Positions 54,848-63,332 of a DNA stretch of 64,000 bases are shown here, one piece after another. A program made the translations under genes and the position numbers. The DNA comes from an uncultured Bacteroidales bacterium (GTDB lineage Bacteria; Bacteroidota; Bacteroidia; Bacteroidales; Muribaculaceae): positions 62,001 to 126,000 of the forward strand of contig CACYRK010000006.1 of NCBI GenBank assembly GCA_902776835.1, read 5' to 3'. The first letter of the stretch is position 1. Every line of letters starts with the position of its first letter. Below the pieces are notes generated by a model that ran no database searches, had not been told where the DNA came from, and saw only the letters and a list, made by a program, of their open reading frames with translations.

Positions 54848-57124
54848 ATGAACAGCAACACAACTGACACTATAATAATAAAGGGAGCGCGGGAGAATAA
54901 CCTGAAGGATGTCACGCTGTCCATCCCTAAGCATGCCATCACCGTGTTCACGGGCGTGTCGGGGTCGGGCAAGAGTTCGCTCGTGCTCGACACCATCGCG
55001 GCCAAGTCGCGGCGAGAGTTGAACGACACGTTCCCGACGTTTGTGCAGCAGTATTTGCCCAAATACGGTCGTCCGCATGTCGACGCCATCGAGAACCTGC
55101 CTATCGCCATCGTCATCGACCAGAAGAAGCCGGCACAGAACTCGCGATCGACGGTGGCCACCTACACCGACGTGGCGGCGCTGCTGCGCCTGCTCTTTTC
55201 GCGTGTGGGCCAGCCCTTTGTGGGCTATGCCGAGTCGTTCTCGTTTAACCACCCCGAGGGCAGTTGCCCGCGCTGTTCGGGCCTGGGCGAGATTCGCGAA
55301 CTCGACATCCACAAACTCATCGACTTCGACAAGAGCCTTAACGACGAGGACACGATACACTACATCGCCTTTGGCAAAGGCGGCTGGCGCTGGATACGCT
55401 ACGCGCACAGCGGCTTGTTTGACCTTGACAAAAAGATCAAGGACTACACGCCCGAAGAACTGGACCTGTTCCTGAACAGTCCTCAAATCAGGCTGAAGAA
55501 CCCGCCTGCCAACTGGCCCAAGACGGCAAAGTATGAGGGCATCATCCCGCGCATGTACCGCAGCATCATCAACTCGGAAGAGGGCCTGCTGCACAGCGCG
55601 GTGCTCAACCCCATGCTGCGCATGGGCGTGTGCCCCGACTGCCACGGCACGCGACTGAGCCAGCGCGTGCTGTCGTGCAAGATCGACGGCATCAACATCG
55701 CCCAGGCGTGCGCCATGTCGATCAGCAAACTCAACGCGTGGATTGCGGGCCTCACGCAGCCGCTGGCCGTCGACCTGAAGGCCGCCATCGGCGCGCGTCT
55801 GACGGCGCTCGAGGAGATTGGCCTGGGCTATCTGAGTCTGGACCGCGCCGTGGGCACGCTGTCGGGCGGCGAGGCGCAACGCTGCAAGATTGCGAAGTAC
55901 ATCAATTCGTCGCTCGCCGACGTGCTTTACATCCTCGACGAGCCCAGTATCGGCCTCCACGACCACGACATTGAGCGCTTGCGTCACTCGGTGCGGCGTT
56001 TGCGCGATGCTGGCAACACCGTCCTGCTTGTCGAGCATCACAAGCAGATGATCAGTCTTGCCGACCACATCGTGGACATGGGTCCCGGTGCCGGCAGCGC
56101 GGGAGGCCAGGTGATTTTCGAGGGCACCTACGACGCCCTGCTTCACAGCGGCACCAGCACGGGCCAGATGCTCACCCACCAGGGCGCGCTCAACACGTCG
56201 CCGCGCCGAGCCACCGGCACCCATGCCTTGCGCGGCGCCACGCTGCACAACCTCAAGGCGGTCGACATCGACCTGCCGCTGGGCGTGCTCGCCGTTGTCG
56301 CCGGTGTGGCGGGCTCCGGCAAGAGTTCGCTCATGGAGAGTTTCAGGCTCGCGAGCCAGCAGCCCGTGGTCTACATCAGCCAGCGCAACATCGGCGTGAG
56401 TCTGCGCTCTACGCCGGCGACCTACATCGACGTTGCCACCGACATCCGCAAGGTGTTTGCACGCGCCCACAAGATGCGCGAGCAGCAGTTCACCTTCAAC
56501 GGCAAGGGCGGCTGCCCGGTGTGTGGCGGCAAGGGCGTGGTAGTGGCCGAAATGGCATTTATGGACAATATCGAGACCACCTGCGAGGCTTGCCACGGCC
56601 TGCGCTACTCGCCCGAGACGCTGCAATACACCGTCCGCGGCATGAACATCGCCCAGGTGATGGACATGTCGGTGCGTCGCGCCACCGAGTTTTTTGCCGG
56701 CACGGTCATCGAGCAGAAGTTGCGGCCGCTCATGGTGGTCGGCATGGAATATCTCCACCTCAACCAGGCGCTCAGCACGCTGTCGGGCGGCGAGTTGCAG
56801 CGCATGAAAATCGCCTCGTACCTGCAGCCCTACACCGCCCCCGTCGACAAGGGCGGCCAGCGCGCAATATTCATCATCGACGAGCCCACCGACGGCCTGC
56901 ACCTCAAGGATGTGCACCACCTTATCGACCTGTTTAACAGCATGGTCGACGCCGGAAACACGGTTTACGTGGTCGAGCACAACACCGACGTGATTCGCGC
57001 CGCCGACTTTGTGGTGGAGATGGGTCCCGGCGCCGGCGAACTTGGCGGCAACGTGATTTTCTCGGGCACGCCGGCAGAGTTGCTCAAGAGCGACAAGTCG
57101 ATTACGGCACAATATGCGCGGTAG
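54848..57124 (+). CDS. Short UvrA paralogue (class II UvrA-like ABC ATPase)
   Basis: 758 aa, against about 940 for true UvrA. Two ABC ATPase modules are complete: [15 protein letters not shown] with [14 protein letters not shown] and [13 protein letters not shown], then [14 protein letters not shown] with [14 protein letters not shown] and [13 protein letters not shown]. Zinc-module cysteines are kept ([28 protein letters not shown]). The shortening falls where UvrA has its UvrB-binding domain, as in class II UvrA proteins, some of which are linked to drug tolerance in actinobacteria. It is therefore probably not the housekeeping nucleotide-excision UvrA. ispD follows 66 nt later with its own promoter. 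Confidence 0.9.
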   Translation: MNSNTTDTIIIKGARENNLKDVTLSIPKHAITVFTGVSGSGKSSLVLDTIAAKSRRELNDTFPTFVQQYLPKYGRPHVDAIENLPIAIVIDQKKPAQNSRSTVATYTDVAALLRLLFSRVGQPFVGYAESFSFNHPEGSCPRCSGLGEIRELDIHKLIDFDKSLNDEDTIHYIAFGKGGWRWIRYAHSGLFDLDKKIKDYTPEELDLFLNSPQIRLKNPPANWPKTAKYEGIIPRMYRSIINSEEGLLHSAVLNPMLRMGVCPDCHGTRLSQRVLSCKIDGINIAQACAMSISKLNAWIAGLTQPLAVDLKAAIGARLTALEEIGLGYLSLDRAVGTLSGGEAQRCKIAKYINSSLADVLYILDEPSIGLHDHDIERLRHSVRRLRDAGNTVLLVEHHKQMISLADHIVDMGPGAGSAGGQVIFEGTYDALLHSGTSTGQMLTHQGALNTSPRRATGTHALRGATLHNLKAVDIDLPLGVLAVVAGVAGSGKSSLMESFRLASQQPVVYISQRNIGVSLRSTPATYIDVATDIRKVFARAHKMREQQFTFNGKGGCPVCGGKGVVVAEMAFMDNIETTCEACHGLRYSPETLQYTVRGMNIAQVMDMSVRRATEFFAGTVIEQKLRPLMVVGMEYLHLNQALSTLSGGELQRMKIASYLQPYTAPVDKGGQRAIFIIDEPTDGLHLKDVHHLIDLFNSMVDAGNTVYVVEHNTDVIRAADFVVEMGPGAGELGGNVIFSGTPAELLKSDKSITAQYAR

Positions 57125-57127
57125 TCC

Positions 57128-57158
57128 TTTGCCCGATGCCGATTTTTTTGTAACTTTG
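57128..57158 (+). promoter_or_regulatory. ispD-recG promoter
   Basis: TTTG (57128-57131), 19 nt, TAACTTTG (57151-57158), 32 nt before the ispD ATG. Confidence 0.8.
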
Positions 57159-57190
57159 CCACACTACAAAGCAACCACACACTCAAGCAT

Positions 57191-57880
57191 ATGAAGGATT
57201 TCATCATAATCGTTGCCGGCGGCAGCGGCACGCGCTTCGGCAGTGCCACCCCCAAGCAGTTTCTCCCGCTCAACGGGCGCCCAGTGCTCATGCACACCAT
57301 CGAGCGTATCGACCGAGCGTGTTCGGGCCGGCCACACTTCATCCGCGTAGTGCTCCCCGAGGACCATATCGCCACTTGGGAGGCTCTGTGCAAGCAACAC
57401 GACTTCACGGTGCCTCATCGTGTGGTGACGGGTGGTGCGACGCGCTTCCACAGCGTGAAAAACGCGCTCTCTTACTGCGATTACCCGCACCCCGACGCGC
57501 TGATCCTCATTCACGACGGCGTGCGCCCACTGGTCTCCAACAATCTGATACTGCTGGCTCGCGGCACGGCGGCACGATACGGCAGCGCAGTGCCGGTTGT
57601 GCCCGTCACCGACTCGGTGCGCCAACTCGACGCCGACGGCGGCAGCCACATCGTGGACCGCTCGACATTGCGCGCCGTGCAGACACCGCAGTGCTTCAAC
57701 CTGGAGAAACTCCAGAAGGCCTATGCCCAGCCTTACAACCCGCTGTTTACCGACGATGCGTCGGTGTACGAAAGCATGTACCACGAGCCGGTGGCCCTCT
57801 TCGACGGCGACCCGAAAAACATCAAGATAACCCATCCGGCCGACCTCGCCGTGGCCGAAATGCTGATGCAAAATGAGTGA
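57191..57880 (+). CDS. ispD: 2-C-methyl-D-erythritol 4-phosphate cytidylyltransferase IspD
   Basis: 229 aa. It forms CDP-methylerythritol from MEP and CTP in the non-mevalonate isoprenoid pathway. Motifs: [20 protein letters not shown] with the CTP-binding loop and Lys, [37 protein letters not shown] and [11 protein letters not shown], then FTDDASVYE. All substrate-binding segments are present. Its end overlaps recG by 8 nt (ATGAGTGA), so the two are translated from one mRNA. Confidence 0.96.
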   Translation: MKDFIIIVAGGSGTRFGSATPKQFLPLNGRPVLMHTIERIDRACSGRPHFIRVVLPEDHIATWEALCKQHDFTVPHRVVTGGATRFHSVKNALSYCDYPHPDALILIHDGVRPLVSNNLILLARGTAARYGSAVPVVPVTDSVRQLDADGGSHIVDRSTLRAVQTPQCFNLEKLQKAYAQPYNPLFTDDASVYESMYHEPVALFDGDPKNIKITHPADLAVAEMLMQNE

Positions 57881-59969
57881 CCTGCGGAAACTCGACATAC
57901 AATACCTGAAAGGCGTAGGCCCCAAGCGTGCCGAGTTGCTGGCCAGCGAACTCGACATCCACACGTTTCACGACCTGCTGTACTACTTCCCGTTTCGGCA
58001 CATCGACCGCAGCACGATTTACCGCATTGCCGACATCAACGGCGACATGCCCTACATCCAAATCAAAGGCCGCTTTATCACCTTCACCGTGGCTGGCGAA
58101 GGGGCTAAGCGGCGTCTGCAGGCTCTGTTCGGCGACGGCAGCGGCACCATCGAGGTGGTGTGGTTCAACCGTGTGAAGAGCATCCAGCAGAGTTATCGCA
58201 GCGGCGTCGAATATCTGCTCTTTGGCAAGCCCACCGCCTTCCAAAACCACTACAGCATCATCCATCCCGAGGTCGACGAATACAAGCCCTCGCAGCCGCA
58301 AATGGGTCTGCAAGGGGTGTATAACCTCACCGAGCGCCTGCACAGCCGCGCCTTCAGTTCGCGCACAATAAGCAAACTGGTGAACACGCTGCTCGCCACC
58401 GACGCCGTGAAAAACATTGCCGAGACGCTGCCCGCCAGCCTGCGCGAGAGCCGACGCCTGATGCCGCTGCACGACGCCTTGGTGGCCATGCACGCGCCAA
58501 AAAGCATCGACGAACTGCACCGCGCGCAGTTCCGCATCAAGTATGAGGAACTGTTTTTCCTGCAACTCAACATCCTGCGATACATCAAGGGGGAGCATGA
58601 CAAACTCGATGGCTACAAATTCACGCAGGTGGGCAGTTACTTCCATGATTTCTACCACAACGTGCTCGGCTTTGAACTCACCGGCGCGCAAAAGCGCGTG
58701 ATTCGCGAGATGTGGACCGACATGTGCACCGGCCGTCAGATGAACCGCCTGCTGCAGGGCGACGTGGGCAGCGGAAAGACCATCGTGGCCTTCATGACGA
58801 TGCTCATCGCGCTGGGCAACGGCTACCAGGCGTGCATCATGGCCCCCACCGAGATTCTCGCCGGGCAGCATTACGAGACCATCAAGGCGCTCGCCGAGCC
58901 GCTGGGTGTGACGGTGGCGCTGCTCACTGGGTCAACCCGCAAGCGGCAACGCGACGTCATCCATGCCGGCCTGCAAAGCGGTGAGTTGCAAATTCTCATC
59001 GGCACCCACGCCCTGATTGAGGACAATGTGAAATTTGCCCGCCTTGCGCTTGCCGTCATCGACGAGCAGCACCGCTTCGGCGTGGCCCAGCGCGCGCGCC
59101 TGTGGAAAAAGAGCGACACGCCGCCACACGTGCTTGTGATGACCGCCACGCCCATCCCGCGCACGCTGGCAATGACCGTCTATGGCGACCTCGACGTGAG
59201 CATCATCGACGAGTTGCCCCCGGGCCGCAAGCCGGTGCATACGGTGATGCGCTACGAGGACCACCGCTACGACGTGTACCGCTTCATGCACGACCAACTC
59301 AGGAAGGGCCGCCAAATCTACGTCGTGTACCCGCTCATCGAGGAGAGCGAGAAACTCGACCTGCACGACCTGCAGGCGGGCTACGACACCATCTGCGAGC
59401 AATTTGCCAACTATCGTGTGGCCATGGTTCACGGCCGCATGAAGCCCGCCGAGAAGGATCACCAGATGGAACTCTTCGCCACGCACCAGGCCCACATCTT
59501 AGTTGCCACCACCGTAATCGAGGTGGGTGTAAACGTGCCTAACGCCAGCGTGATGGTCATCGAAAACGCCGAGCGCTTCGGCCTGTCGCAACTGCACCAG
59601 TTGCGCGGCCGAGTGGGCCGTGGCGCCGACCAGAGTTACTGCGTGCTGATGACAAAGTTCAAACTCAACGCCGACACGCGCCGACGCCTCGAAGTGATGA
59701 CCGAGACCAACGACGGCTTCCTCATCGCCGAGGAAGACATGCGGCAACGCGGGCCGGGCGACATCGAAGGCACCCAGCAGAGCGGCATAGCCTTCAACCT
59801 TAAGGTGGCCAACCTGGCCACCGATGGCCAACTTGTGCAACTCACACGCGACGACGCGCAGGCAATCCTGAACGCCGACCCGCTGCTCGAGAGCCCACAG
59901 GGCAGACGCCTCGACGCACAGTTGCACCGCCTCTTCGACAAGACGGTAAACTGGGCGCAAATCTCGTGA
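57873..59969 (+). CDS. recG: ATP-dependent DNA helicase RecG
   Basis: 698 aa. RecG reverses stalled replication forks and processes branched DNA. The wedge (OB) domain lies in the first ~270 residues (YLKGVGPKRAELLASEL, DLLYYFPFRHIDRS, FGDGSGTIEVVWFN). The helicase core carries Walker A GDVGSGKTIVAFMT, APTEILAGQHYE, DEQHRFGVAQRARL, MTATPIPRTLAMTVYG and LHQLRGRVGRGADQSYC. The TRG-like region with GDIEGTQQSG is near the C-terminus. Normal length, intact, and cotranscribed with ispD. Confidence 0.97.
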   Translation: MSDLRKLDIQYLKGVGPKRAELLASELDIHTFHDLLYYFPFRHIDRSTIYRIADINGDMPYIQIKGRFITFTVAGEGAKRRLQALFGDGSGTIEVVWFNRVKSIQQSYRSGVEYLLFGKPTAFQNHYSIIHPEVDEYKPSQPQMGLQGVYNLTERLHSRAFSSRTISKLVNTLLATDAVKNIAETLPASLRESRRLMPLHDALVAMHAPKSIDELHRAQFRIKYEELFFLQLNILRYIKGEHDKLDGYKFTQVGSYFHDFYHNVLGFELTGAQKRVIREMWTDMCTGRQMNRLLQGDVGSGKTIVAFMTMLIALGNGYQACIMAPTEILAGQHYETIKALAEPLGVTVALLTGSTRKRQRDVIHAGLQSGELQILIGTHALIEDNVKFARLALAVIDEQHRFGVAQRARLWKKSDTPPHVLVMTATPIPRTLAMTVYGDLDVSIIDELPPGRKPVHTVMRYEDHRYDVYRFMHDQLRKGRQIYVVYPLIEESEKLDLHDLQAGYDTICEQFANYRVAMVHGRMKPAEKDHQMELFATHQAHILVATTVIEVGVNVPNASVMVIENAERFGLSQLHQLRGRVGRGADQSYCVLMTKFKLNADTRRRLEVMTETNDGFLIAEEDMRQRGPGDIEGTQQSGIAFNLKVANLATDGQLVQLTRDDAQAILNADPLLESPQGRRLDAQLHRLFDKTVNWAQIS

Positions 59970-60150
59970 TGGCTGACTCTGCCAAAACCATCCAAAATTA
60001 ATTATAACTGCTTATTAATCACCATTTCCGCTATCCTGGTGCGCTCCGTTAAATATAAATAACATTTAACCGTAACCAATTGATACTCAGTGGTGCTTTG
60101 CGTTGGTCCCGGCCGCACGCTTTACATGTATAAACCAAACTTTACACTTT

Positions 60151-60196
60151 TTAGTGCTTTATTTTGCCCCCGGTCCAAAATAAAGCACTAATTTTG
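60151..60196 (+). promoter_or_regulatory. 16-bp inverted repeat overlapping the beta-flower promoter
   Basis: TTAGTGCTTTATTTTG (60151-60166) and its perfect complement (60176-60191) are separated by 9 nt. The right arm runs into TAATTTTG (60189-60196), a -7 box 31 nt before the ATG at 60227, and the left arm ends with TTTG (60163-60166), 22 nt before that box. The geometry suits an operator for a dimeric regulator; a hairpin in the upstream DNA is the alternative. The rest of 59970-60226 has no gene. Confidence 0.65.
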
Positions 60197-60226
60197 AGCG
60201 TTTTTTAAACAAAATCTCTTTTCACA

Positions 60227-60649
60227 ATGAAGAAATTTCGACTGTTTTCAATCATCGCTCTGCTCGTCATGATGCTTGCCGGAGCCGACGCCACAGCACA
60301 GACTTTGCGCAGCAGCGGCAACTCTTATCTTGGCAAGATTGAGCGCGACGGCACCGTGCGCAGCAGCAGCAACTCCTATCGCGGCAAGATTGAGCGCGAC
60401 GGCACCATTCGCAACAGCAGCAACTCTTACATGGGTAAGATTGAGAGCGACGGCACCGTGCGCAACAGCAGCAACTCCTACCTGGGAAAGGTGGAAAGCG
60501 ACGGCACCGTGCGCAACAGCAGCAACTCCTGCATCGGAAAAGTGGAAAGCGACGGCACCGTGCGCAACAGCAGCAACTCCTGCATCGGAAAAGTGGAAAA
60601 TGTGGACCGCCGGTGGGCAGCCCTGTTCTTCTTCTTTGATTTCTTCTGA
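60227..60649 (+). CDS. Secreted 5-fold beta-flower repeat protein
   Basis: 140 aa. Signal peptide (LFSIIALLVMMLAGADATAQ) followed by six copies of a 17-residue unit of the form SSNSYLGKIERDGTVRN (51 bp at DNA level). The last two full units have Cys in place of Tyr (NSCIGKV). The C-terminus is WAALFFFFDFF. This is the pattern of the Bacteroidetes 5-fold beta-flower family, where repeats build a small propeller-like closed fold. Function unknown; export to periplasm or surface is likely. The inverted repeat upstream suggests specific regulation. Confidence 0.85.
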   Translation: MKKFRLFSIIALLVMMLAGADATAQTLRSSGNSYLGKIERDGTVRSSSNSYRGKIERDGTIRNSSNSYMGKIESDGTVRNSSNSYLGKVESDGTVRNSSNSCIGKVESDGTVRNSSNSCIGKVENVDRRWAALFFFFDFF

Positions 60650-60698
60650 TTGAAAACAGCAACTCTTCACATAATTGAATTATTCACTAAAAACGCTT

Positions 60699-61688
60699 AT
60701 GAGTATAATACGTAATATTACTTGCGCTGCACTCGTTGCCATCATGGCAATCACGGGAAACAACGCCGTGGCGCAGAATCTTCAGAGTGCTTCCAACAAT
60801 TCACGTATGCACGCCAACCTGCTTGCCCGTCAGCAGCGTGTACAAGAACAAATCAAACTCGAGGAGTCGCAGAAGTACGCCTCGGGACTTTACCAAGAAG
60901 AAGAGCCCGAACCCGATATCTATACCGAGGGTTGGGACAGCGGACGCGTAAACCCCTTCAAAGAAGAAGACGTGCCCGATATGAAAGTGATCAATGTCAG
61001 GAACTATGTGATGCCTATCAAGAGCAACTACGTCACCTCGCACTATGGCTACCGTCCTCGCTTCGGACGCAACCACAAGGGCGTTGACCTGCGTTGCCCT
61101 CTTGGCGACACCGTACGCTCGGCCTTCAGCGGCCGCGTTCGCCTGACCAAATATGAGCGCAACGGCTACGGCTTCTACGTGATTGTGCGCCATGAGAACG
61201 GCCTGGAGACTGTCTACGGCCACCTCTCGCGCTTCCTCGTTCAGCCCGACCAATATGTCAAAGCCGGACAACCCATCGCACTCAGCGGTTCCACTGGCCG
61301 TTCTACCGGCCCGCACCTGCACTTCGAGACGCGCTTCATGGGCTACGCCATCAACCCCGAGGCAATTTTCGACTTTGAGCACCGCGTAACGCACACCGAC
61401 ACCTACACCTTCCGCAAGAGCACCTACACCCAGGCGCGAAGCAACACGCCCGGCCGCAGCGCAAGCGCCACGCCGGCAAAGCAGGAAACGGTAAGTTACG
61501 CCACCACGCAAACCACCACTGCCGCCATCGTGCCAGCAACCGAAGCACGCAGCACTTACAAGGTGCGCAGCGGCGACACCATCGAGGGCATCGCCTCGCG
61601 TAATGGCGTCACAGTGGCACAAATCAAGCGCATGAACGGCCTTAGCGGCAACACGCTGCGCACCGGACAAGTGTTGAAAATAAAATAA
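60699..61688 (+). CDS. M23 family peptidase with C-terminal LysM
   Basis: 329 aa from the ATG at 60699 (MSIIRNITCAALVAIMAITG signal). It is predicted to act on peptidoglycan cross-bridges in the periplasm. A Lys/Glu/Gln-rich segment precedes the LytM/M23 domain (about 110-240): YGYRPRFGRNHKGVDLRCPL with the HxxxD zinc ligands, VIVRHENGLETVYGHLS and GPHLHFETRF with the HxH ligands, so the site is complete. A Thr/Ala-rich linker leads to a LysM repeat (YKVRSGDTIEGIASRNGVTV ... NGLSGNTLRTGQVLKIK). It follows the beta-flower gene by 49 nt and ends at a strong terminator. Confidence 0.93.
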   Translation: MSIIRNITCAALVAIMAITGNNAVAQNLQSASNNSRMHANLLARQQRVQEQIKLEESQKYASGLYQEEEPEPDIYTEGWDSGRVNPFKEEDVPDMKVINVRNYVMPIKSNYVTSHYGYRPRFGRNHKGVDLRCPLGDTVRSAFSGRVRLTKYERNGYGFYVIVRHENGLETVYGHLSRFLVQPDQYVKAGQPIALSGSTGRSTGPHLHFETRFMGYAINPEAIFDFEHRVTHTDTYTFRKSTYTQARSNTPGRSASATPAKQETVSYATTQTTTAAIVPATEARSTYKVRSGDTIEGIASRNGVTVAQIKRMNGLSGNTLRTGQVLKIK

Positions 61689-61764
61689 TAGTGAGATTTT
61701 TGATAATCACAAAACACCTGAGAAAGTAGTAACAATTAAAGATAATAAACACGTGAAAGGAGAA

Positions 61765-61797
61765 CGGAGATGCTTGTGAAAGCCTCTCCGCTTTTTT
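61765..61797 (+). terminator. Terminator after the M23/LysM gene
   Basis: Stem CGGAGATGCTT / AAGCCTCTCCG (one T-C mismatch) with loop GTGA, followed by CTTTTTT. Confidence 0.88.
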
Positions 61798-61869
61798 ATA
61801 GCAACTATAGGGGCGATAGCAACTATAGGGGCTATAGAGGAAATAGCAATTACAGAGGCTATAACTATA
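61798..61869. repeat. 9-bp-period ATAG tract (8 units)
   Basis: ATAG (or ACAG, ATAA) starts at 61798, 61807, 61816, 61825, 61834, 61843, 61852 and 61861. Units ATAGCAACT and ATAGGGGC(G/T) alternate at first. It starts directly at the end of the terminator T-run. Same period as the CTAG tracts. Confidence 0.88.
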
Positions 61870-61890
61870 TAGGCTATTGTTTGGTGGGGA

Positions 61891-61930
61891 TAAATAAAAG
61901 CGGCGGCAGGGCTGTGAGGCCTTGCCGCCG
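61891..61930 (-). terminator. Terminator of the thioredoxin-fold gene
   Basis: Twelve-bp stem CGGCGGCAGGGC / GCCTTGCCGCCG (one wobble) followed on the minus strand by CTTTTATTT. A second small stem CCGGGC / GCCCGG (61934-61950) lies between it and the stop codon. Confidence 0.85.
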
Positions 61931-61966
61931 TTGCCGGGCTAACCGCCCGGTGATGGGTAGCGCCGC

Positions 61967-62446
61967 TTAAAGTTGCTTAAGTTCGCTGGCGCTGGGGTTG
62001 ATTGCCGCCACCTTTCCGGTGGGGTCGATGAGCAACGACGTCAACCGTTCGTCGCTTTGTCGCCACAGGTTCATCACCTGTTCGCGCTCGTGTGCGTCGA
62101 CGTGCCACTGGGCAGAGCCCTGCACGTTGTCACATGCCACAAGCAGGTTAAAAAGCCCGCGACTGCGGTCCAGGTTCACGCCCACGTGGGCAAACCCATT
62201 GCCGCTTTCAGCAGCGCGTGCATGCTCGATGTTGAGCAGTCGCGACTGCGGCTCTGCCGAGGTCCAGAAGGTTACGAGCACCCACTGTCCGCGGTACTGC
62301 GCGAGCGACTTTTCGCCTTGTTCACCAGTCAGATGCAGCGAGGGAGCCTGGAAGCCAACACGGGCATCGGCGGGGGCTGTGTAGCGTGCCGAAGTGAAAA
62401 CCACAACGAGCGCCACTGTCGCAAGCGCAAACAATGCTTTGTTCAT
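61967..62446 (-). CDS. Thioredoxin-fold envelope protein lacking the CxxC site
   Basis: 159 aa. Signal peptide or N-terminal anchor (ALFALATVALVVVFTSA). It has a TlpA/AhpC-like start: VGFQAPSLHLTGEQGEKSLA, then GQWVLVTFWTSAEPQSRLLN, where TlpA proteins have W-C-x-x-C. The C-terminal strand LLIDPTGKVAAINPSASEL fits the fold. Only one cysteine (in VACDNV) remains, far from the active-site position, so classic disulfide chemistry is not possible. It may be a binding or structural member of the family. A promoter about 140 nt upstream gives it a long leader; it ends at a strong terminator. Confidence 0.75.
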   Translation of the reverse strand: MNKALFALATVALVVVFTSARYTAPADARVGFQAPSLHLTGEQGEKSLAQYRGQWVLVTFWTSAEPQSRLLNIEHARAAESGNGFAHVGVNLDRSRGLFNLLVACDNVQGSAQWHVDAHEREQVMNLWRQSDERLTSLLIDPTGKVAAINPSASELKQL

Positions 62447-62588
62447 TCAATTCAATTTTCGGTTAATAATCGGAGAAAAAGCGCGACAACCGTCGGGCCT
62501 ATTCCCTGCCGATTTTCGGCGAGCCAAGGCGTGCCATCAGGCATCGTCTTGCCCCCTGGGAGAGAGGCTTGTTCTCACAAAGGGACTG

Positions 62589-62620
62589 CAAAGTTACACC
62601 ATCTGGCGCCACCGCACAAA
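62589..62620 (-). promoter_or_regulatory. Promoter and long leader of the thioredoxin-fold gene
   Basis: On the minus strand: TTTG (62620-62617), 20 nt, TAACTTTG (62596-62589). The predicted start near 62582 leaves about 136 nt before the ATG at 62446. The leader contains small hairpins (GCCGA-TTT-TCGGC near 62508; GCC-TGAT-GGC); I recognise no known riboswitch. The remainder of 62447-62776 has no gene. Confidence 0.6.
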
Positions 62621-62776
62621 ACATTTACTGTTAAAAAATCTTCAAGTGCAATGCAAACGATTGACGAACAAAGGCTTGTCAAGATATGACAAACCGATGC
62701 TCACATTTTTTTCCGCAACTATGCACTCTATATGAAAAAAAATGCCTAATTTAGTTGTCGAAAATTCGCAACTATC

Positions 62777-63229
62777 ATGGCAAAGATAATCATCCCCGAC
62801 GACTGGTGGACGGCACCCGCCACCAGCGACGACGACCAGACCGTCATGGTCACCGGACGGCGAGCACTGCAGCACATCATCGACATGGGCGTGTACAACT
62901 ACCGCGTGGAGGTCACCTGGCAGTATGACGACCAGCACCGCGGCATGCCCGACGTGGAGACGAGCAAACTGATGCAAAACGTCACCGAAGCGCTTGACAG
63001 CGAGTTCATGCGCGACCCGGTGGCGGTGCTCACAGGCATCTACACCGGCGCCGGCGAGCGCAACTGGGTGTTCTACACCCGCTCGCTGCACATCTTCCAG
63101 CGCAAGTTTAACGAAATACTGGCTCCGCTGCCTGCCATGCCACTCACTTTCCGTGCCGAGGAAGACCCCCAATGGGAAGAATACCACGAGATGAGCCAGT
63201 GCGAAGTCACTGTAATCGACTCAAACTGA
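62777..63229 (+). CDS. DUF695 family protein
   Basis: 150 aa, cytoplasmic (no signal). DUF695 pattern: VEVTWQYDDQHRGMPDVETS, VAVLTGIYTGAGERNWVFYT, FQRKFNEILAPLPAMPLTF and EDPQWEEYHEM. The family is common in Bacteroidales and its function is unknown. It converges with fabG, with a shared terminator at 63273-63304. A poor promoter-like TAATTTAG lies about 30 nt upstream. Confidence 0.87.
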   Translation: MAKIIIPDDWWTAPATSDDDQTVMVTGRRALQHIIDMGVYNYRVEVTWQYDDQHRGMPDVETSKLMQNVTEALDSEFMRDPVAVLTGIYTGAGERNWVFYTRSLHIFQRKFNEILAPLPAMPLTFRAEEDPQWEEYHEMSQCEVTVIDSN

Positions 63230-63272
63230 CCACTCCGCAATCTCACATAGCCACCATAGAAATCACAAATAA

Positions 63273-63304
63273 TTTAGGGATGCGCTTTTCGGCACATCCC
63301 TAAA
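63273..63304. terminator. Bidirectional terminator between DUF695 and fabG
   Basis: Ten-bp perfect stem TTTAGGGATG / CATCCCTAAA with a 12-nt loop, between two converging genes. Confidence 0.82.
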
Positions 63305-63332
63305 ATGCTTGTTTCGTAAAATAAACGCCTGA

